From the NCBI RefSeq assembly GCF_020520425.1, contig NC_079489.1, positions 14,780,001 to 14,844,000 of the forward strand: a DNA stretch of 64,000 nt. The letters run 5' to 3'. This DNA comes from Spinacia oleracea. Taxonomy: Eukaryota; Streptophyta; Magnoliopsida; Caryophyllales; Amaranthaceae. Under the pieces are notes generated by a model, which had not been told where the DNA came from, searched no databases, and saw only the letters and a program-made list of their open reading frames with translations. Positions 58,596-64,000 of the stretch are shown here, one piece after another. Position 1 is the stretch's first letter; every line of letters starts with the position of its first letter. The position numbers and the translations under genes are program-made.

Positions 58596-60645
58596 CTCCC
58601 TCCGTATTTTTTTTAAGAGATACACTTGGCCGGGCACGGGTATTAAGAAGAATAATTGAATGAAATCTCTATTCTATAAGCCAGCTCCTGAGGGTATTGT
58701 AGTAAATTAACTTTTCGTGTTCACTTGCCAAAACTCAATTATACCCTCCCCCGTTAACCAATAACCAGTTACCCACAACCCAAATTTTTGTGTCCAAGAT
58801 ACAGATTAATAACTGATTTTTTTAGCCAAATTAAATTAATTTAGAAAACTACTTACTGTTAATCATCAATCACAAAATTTTAACGTACATAATCAATCAA
58901 TTGGGAAAATTTATTGCAAAGAAGTCAACAAAAATTAATCCATATAGCTAACTGATTTTTTTAATCAAATTGAATTAATTTATAAAACTGACTGTTTAAT
59001 ACTAATCCTCAATCACGAAATTCTAACGTATAGAATTGTCAAAATTTATACTCCGTAGCAAATAAGTCAACAACAATTAATGAATACAGCTACAAGAAGG
59101 AAAATTACAAAGTAAATAACACATTAATCACTCAATTAATGTTGTAAATCACGCCGGCATTCTCTCTCATTTTCTTCCCGGAAACAACTATTTCTTTATA
59201 AATTTCCAGCATTACAAATCAAAAGAAGATCGTGATGAAATACAATTCTCAAATTTAACAGATAAATCAAATTAGACATCACCACCACCATTGCGGCGGA
59301 GCGATACCGGAAACCCCAATAATAGTTAGCCTAAATAAGAAAAATGAGAAGCGGTTGGTGAGGAATATTGTCGGCGTCTTTGGGCAATTGGGCAGATCTC
59401 CTTCTTTATTAATGTTGATGCTGCTGGTGTTGTCACCAAAGAAGAGAGAGCGACGAAGAAAGATCAGACAAATTGATGATTTTCTGATAAAAACAGGCGA
59501 GAGGAAGAGATTAGATGAATTGATAATTTCCTGATATGATGTTTTGATGAAAAGAGGCGAGAGAAAGAGATATGTTTGGAGTAGGGTTTATTGTTTTTAT
59601 TAAGAAAAGTTTGGTTGGAGTAATTTGGTGAGAACACCACCACCACCAATTTGGAGTAAGTGGAGTACGGAGTATATAATTCTTTAAAAGAAAAGTTCTT
59701 TATTCTTTTTTTTTTTTGAGAAAAAAAATAAACTTATCTAGAAAAGTTCTTTATTCTTGAACACATGATAACTTTATCATAGATTAATATTTGATTTTTT
59801 GAAGGATAAGTTTTATCTGATAATAGATTAATTATAATTTCTGACTTATCCTATATGGTAAAAGTGATAATTTGAAAAGTAATAATATTTACCTTACACA
59901 ATACATTTTAGACTGCTTAGCTACTAAAATAAAATTGTTATTTCATTAGAGTTCAATCTACTATGACTATGATTAACGTTTATGCAGCTTAATGGACATA
60001 ATAGGTCGAGTCATGGAAAAAGTATTCTCAAACTTCAAAACTTTTTCGTGGGCTACCTCCACTAATTGAAGATTTTAATCTAGGACATTCTTATAATTAA
60101 TGGTAGTTATGTGATGCAAATTGATTGGGCGGAGGAGTGTTAGGCAAGTACAATGTGAGAACAAAAAATGAAACACACTATTTTATTCTATGTATGTTTT
60201 AATTAATTTATTTATTTCGGTATTACAATTAAGCTTTTTCAAAGTGTACGGGAATGAGTATTATATTGTTTGAAAATTTAGATTTTTTTTTTTTAAAGTA
60301 GAAATGATGTCTAAATTCTCATTAGATCAACTTTGAAACAATAATTTTGCTTGCCTATTATTTGTGGTGATTAGCCGGAACAACACATTTTTTTATTTTT
60401 TTATAATCCTGCACGCATCGCGTGCATATAAGACTAGTAAAATAATAAAGCAAGTGGGGTTTGATAGATATTTTAATAATTAAATATGTGGGGACTATGT
60501 CATTTTGGTGGGTGGAGGGTGGGGTGAGTTTAAGAAAATATTTGTTTAATAGGATGGTGGGTGATAGGGTATATTAGATGGTGGGGTTGATAAATTACTA
60601 AAAATGGCAAGTGTATCTCTTAAATAAATACGGCCAGAAAAGACA
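58596..60645. mobile_element. Terminal-inverted-repeat element split by other DNA
   Basis: Left CTCCCTCCGTATTTTTTTTA followed by AGAGATACACTTGGCC; right reverse-complemented CTGGCCGTATTTATTTAAGA followed by GATACACTTGCC. The arms are related but 2 kb apart, and a Helitron-like 3' end at 60437 lies between, so a small MITE was probably opened by a later Helitron insertion. Its left border is not identifiable. 59290-59660 has a CACCACCACC word and purine-rich DNA but no recognised coding. Confidence 0.5.
60406..60437 (+). mobile_element. Helitron-like 3' end
   Basis: CCTGCACGCATCGCGTGCAT then ATAAGACTAG followed by T: perfect GCACGC/GCGTGC hairpin, 10-nt spacer, CTAG terminus, T target. Confidence 0.6.
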
Positions 60646-60707
60646 AGAGTAATTTTAAGACTACAATTGGTATTGCGCCTAAAAAAGGCCCAACGAGTGC
60701 GGTGAGC

Positions 60708-60960
60708 TAGAATACATAAGGTGAACGTGACTTTTAGTGATAAAGAATTCATCTTTACACAATAATACGAGTAATTTGATTGAGAACTATATACTTATAT
60801 AGAGGAGGTTTTCGATGAATAAGTAAAGTAGCAAAAAATGATTGAGATACTTGCTTTAATTCTGAGTATTTTAGTTTCACGCAAAAGGCTTTTAATAGTG
60901 ATTGACCAATACGATAAGCAATTAAAAAATGTTTGTTTGGAAATTTTTAACAGAGTTAAT
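60708..60960 (-). pseudogene. Promoter and first codons of a PMEI-domain gene (truncated copy)
   Basis: From ATG at 60752 (minus) the frame begins MNSLSLKVTFTLCIL, as in the gene at 54391-54939, then departs. The similarity continues upstream for about 200 bp, including the TATA box and CTTTTAATAG..TTGACCAAT. So the promoter, leader and about 16 codons were duplicated or left behind when the rest was lost. Confidence 0.85.
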
Positions 60961-61930
60961 CATGTAAATTTGTAACTTACATGAATAATACTTCTTTCAT
61001 ATTAATTAAAGATATACTTTGACCGACGTATTGTTGTAGGAGAGTGGGTTAAATTTACAAAAATAAGATAAAAATGAAATAATGGGTGAATTATTTTGTT
61101 ATAATAAAAAGATGATAGTGAGTAAGTGTGGGGGACCACAATAAGGAGAAAAATGTTAATATACTCCGTAATTGAAAATGGAGATCATGTCAGCCAAAAA
61201 AAGAAATATGTATTTTTTAATTAAATATGACCGATTAAATAAAAAAATATATCTTTTAATTAAATATGGAGAGAGTAAGACATTAGTATTGCTGATTTGG
61301 AAGAAACATATGCTAATCTATAAGTCAAAACAGACATATATAATTACAGAGTATATTTTTATTTATTTTTTTTGAGGGAATAATTACGGAGTATATAAAT
61401 ACAAAAAACAACCTCTATAATATGGAGTACTTCGTAAAATTTTGGTAAAAACTGTGATGCAGGAGTGCCAACGTTTAACTAAGTACGACCTTGTTCTCTT
61501 CTCTTAAAGGTTACGAGGGCGATATTTTGATCAAACTGAGCGAAAATTTTCGCCCTCCTTGATCCTGCTTGTTGTAGTGGTTTTTGCTGAACTTAAATTA
61601 CTTTTATTGGTTAAAATTTATTTTTAGTGAACCTTTTTGTTGAATTTAAATTATTTCTTATAAGTTCGAATAACAGCTATTTAATAATAATTTATAACTA
61701 AAAAGAGGGCAGTATACAACTATATAATAATTTATAACTAAAATAATAATAAGTGATAAGTATACAACTATATAATCCGTAACTTTATACTCCGTATTGT
61801 ACTAATATGCATATTTAGCTTAATTGGATATTTATTTTATACACTATGAATTCATACTTTTGTTTTGCATATATTCTTTTTACTTTCACGTTTTCCTAAT
61901 ATCACAAGTCTTTTATTTAGTATTTTAGTA
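60961..61930. other. Intergenic, nothing recognised
   Basis: AT-rich. A phrase around ACTATATAATAATTTATAAC repeats near 61678 and 61717. Several ACTCCGTA words mark decayed MITEs. Confidence 0.4.
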
Positions 61931-61933
61931 ATA

Positions 61934-61961
61934 ACCGTGCATTGCACGGGACCTAACCTAG
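61934..61961 (+). mobile_element. Helitron-like 3' end
   Basis: CCGTGCATTGCACGG hairpin, then GACCTAACCTAG and T. Same plan as 60406-60437. Confidence 0.6.
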
Positions 61962-62109
61962 TTTATAAATAAAATAAGTTTTGATAAGTGTAGATAATTC
62001 ATACTCCGTACTCCACAGTTGGCAATCTTAACATTATCGACTAAATTTTGTGATGGTTTGCAAGTATGTATCGAATCCAATAGTTTCCTCTCAAGTCTAA
62101 TCTCCCCAA

Positions 62110-63290
62110 GTTGCTACAGGCATTGGCAGCCTCACTAGAATCAGACTCACTGGAAGCATTCCTTATGGGGTTTGGGAAAGCTTCAAAGCCTTGAGTTGAT
62201 ATATTAATTAAGGGAGTGTTCGCAAATGCAATCAAATGAATGTATCTCTTGTTGGAAACAGTAGGCTTTGTGGAGGGCTACATCTAGACCTGGTTATTGG
62301 ATAGGGTAATCCAATGGATATAGGATTAGGGTCAAGTTAATAGGGCTTTTATTGGGCAGGGCTCTTATTGGACATGGCCTTTATTGGACAGGGTCATTAT
62401 ATGGTCAAACTTATACTACAATTATTTTGAAAATAAAAATAGTAATGATACAAAAAATTACGTGCATAGCTTCGTATTTACTTGTACTTGCACATGGCTC
62501 TTTTGTTTTTCATTTTTCATTGCTCGTTTATTGACCCGCCCACTAATGACCCGCTATTGACCCGCGACCCGCCTATTATCGACCCTCTAAAAATGACCCT
62601 TTCAATACCCGACCCTCTTTTGACCCGCACCGACCCTGACCCGCCCCGCCTGATAACCAGGTCTAGCTACATCTACCAAGATGCACATAGTGTGTTGTAC
62701 TCCGTACATGAAAGGTCATAGCAAGAAAAGGAAATCAACTCCAACAATGGCCCTAGTGAACAATTAAGCCATTTTTTAAAGTCCTATGCCATATATATTG
62801 CCATGCTACTAAAAGCAACTAATGGGTTTTCGTCTACTTGGTTCTGCTACATTTGGGTCTGTGTTTAAACTTTAAAGGGATCCGAGTGCGAGGCATTCTT
62901 GAATCTTGATAGACTGTGGAAATCTAAGCAATTGATGCACTCAATTATCTTCATCATGAATTAATTGCTTGATCACGACATGGTCGCGCATGTATCAGAT
63001 TTTGGATTTTCATCAACCCTTACATCCAAATTATCAAACTAGTTCAATTGGTATCAGGGGAACTGTTGGCTAATTGGCTTTGCTGCCCCAGGTAATTAAC
63101 TTAATGACATCTTAAATCTTAGTGACCTAAATTGACACATACTTTTATTTCTTCCAATCTTTTCTAAAATAGTAGAAAGCTCTCAATATTTTCTACTTTT
63201 TGCTTTCTAAATTTTTGATGCATTCTTTATCCTAAGAGTATGGCTTGGGAGGAGAGGAGAAGTATCCCCTGAGGCTGATCTCAGCAGATG
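62110..63290 (+). pseudogene. Second LRR receptor kinase relic
   Basis: LTRIRLTGSIPYGVWESFKA (LRR) then VSLVGNSRLCGGL before the hAT insertion. After it come FFKSYAIYIAMLLKATNGFS, a degraded middle, LLDHDMVAHVSDFGF with a spoiled activation segment, and AAPG followed by a GTAATT donor. An exon remnant EYGLGGE..SPEADL-like lies near 63236-63285. The transmembrane segment, glycine loop, catalytic lysine and catalytic loop are missing, with many frame changes. It is paralogous to 34026-41003 and keeps the same intron position. Confidence 0.82.
62285..62665. mobile_element. hAT-type non-autonomous element
   Basis: Terminal repeats TAGACCTGGTTAT / ATAACCAGGTCTA are perfect inverted copies; perfect 8-bp target duplication GCTACATC (62277-62284, 62666-62673). 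381 bp. The interior is rich in GACCCG words on the right and AGGGCT/ATTGGACA words on the left. Inserted in the kinase relic. Confidence 0.94.
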
Positions 63291-63537
63291 TTCAATGTAC
63301 TATATGTGTGTACGTTATACCTATCTGTACGTAAATCTATACATCCCAGAGCGAATTCATACCCTGTTTCTGTTTATGTACGTATGTCTATTGTTTAACC
63401 ACCATACACATTACACAGATGAGAATGCTTATGATTACCAAAAAATAATGTATCTATTTTGTTTTTGCTTCTCTAAATTTCATTCAGAACCTATATCAGT
63501 AAGTGAGCATGAACTTCACCTTCACTGGCCACTTAAC

Positions 63538-63862
63538 CAGTGAAAGAGTTGGGCATTCTATACTGATCATGCTCAGGAACTCTCCAGCAAGCTTCCATTC
63601 TCTTAGTTTTGGGCAACTGTACAATGTTGGGCAGCTCTGAAGCAGGCACGATACTCAGTTTCATCTTCCCAGGCATTCCTCGGTAGCCGCTGCTCAGATT
63701 GCTCCTGAAATCCTTCTCAAGTGAAGTTACATTTATATCCATAGGTCGATCAGTACCAAGCCCCCAGTAAAATACTACACTTTTCTTTGAATCTACATTT
63801 CCAGAATGTTGATCAACATATTCTGTGGGGTTTGGGTCACACAGAACGTTCATCTCCTCCAA
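63538..63862 (-). CDS. Exon of an unrecognised gene, continuing beyond the right edge
   Basis: After a good acceptor (TTGGTTGCAG) the minus strand stays open for 109 codons: LEEMNVLCDPNPTEYVDQHS, then KKSVVFYWGLGTDRPMDINV, EKDFRSNLSSGYRGMPGKMK, ACWRVPEHDQYRMPNSFTG. It ends in a stop at 63533 or at a GTTAAG donor after ACTG (63538). Composition and splice signals look like real coding DNA. I do not recognise the family and give no function. Upstream exons would lie beyond 63900. Confidence 0.6.
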
Positions 63863-64000
63863 CTGCAACCAAACCCAAATATATATGAGAAAACCCTCTG
63901 ACCACAGGAAACGTAAAGGGATTCGAGAATAAAGAAAACAATTGAAAAATGGCTAAAGAAGAATGCCAATGACACAATTGTAGCACGCAAACAAGTGTTT

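Noticed and set aside
59290-59660. Captured gene exon in the Helitron-like region
   Set aside because: CACCACCACC and purine-rich words suggest a gene leader, but no frame translates to a recognisable domain.

Overview
This window is nuclear DNA of a higher plant. It is AT-rich, has GT-AG introns, carries two plant-type tRNA-Ser(GCU) genes, and is packed with plant transposons: Ty1/copia, gypsy-type LTRs, CACTA, MULE, hAT, Stowaway-like MITEs, Helitron-like ends, an L1-type LINE and a tRNA-derived SINE. The word ACTCCGTA recurs in many small elements. I associate that with Caryophyllales/Amaranthaceae (spinach or beet relatives), but this is an inference from pattern only.

Layout. 1-2716 is the 3' part of a long gypsy-type LTR. 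3.5-5.4 kb holds an unusual AT-rich segment with two convergent tRNA-like structures, many AAAAGTAAATC motifs and a captured exon of a RING1-type (Polycomb PRC1) E3 ligase. 6.5-9.0 kb is locally duplicated non-coding DNA. A block with a tRNA-Ser(GCU) gene occurs twice, at 9.6-10.3 kb and 19.9-20.6 kb. 13.1-17.4 kb is a CACTA element with target duplication TTA that carries two correctly bounded exons of a GDSL esterase (IAH1-like). 21.7-22.5 kb is a solo LTR. 22.8-23.3 kb is the first host gene, an invertase/pectin methylesterase inhibitor (PMEI-domain) protein. 24-34 kb is intergenic and repeat-rich (Stowaway and hAT MITEs, a SINE, an LTR fragment, Helitron-like ends).

34.0-41.0 kb is a decayed LRR receptor kinase (subfamily XII, EFR/Xa21-like) split by a young copia element, 34217-39519, whose LTRs read as identical. 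42.0-53.7 kb is a broken LINE, itself split by a 6.7-kb CACTA element (44824-51568). That CACTA carries exons of a MATE transporter and of a SPATA20/thioredoxin-domain gene, plus about 18 copies of a ~160-bp satellite-like repeat. The second intact PMEI gene is at 54.4-54.9 kb. 56.3-58.5 kb is a MULE nested inside another MULE, both with 9-bp target duplications. 58.6-62 kb has Helitron-like ends and a truncated PMEI promoter/start copy. 62.1-63.3 kb is a second LRR-kinase relic holding a small hAT element. 63.5-63.9 kb is an exon of an unrecognised gene that probably enters from beyond the right edge.

How it fits together. The host content is a decaying cluster of PMEI-domain inhibitor genes (two intact, three fragments, all on the minus strand) interleaved with two LRR-kinase relics on the plus strand. 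Nearly everything else is transposon DNA inserted into this cluster, often several layers deep. The best candidates for something unusual are the paired tRNA-like structures around the RING1 exon and the two gene-capturing CACTA elements, one carrying a higher-order satellite array.
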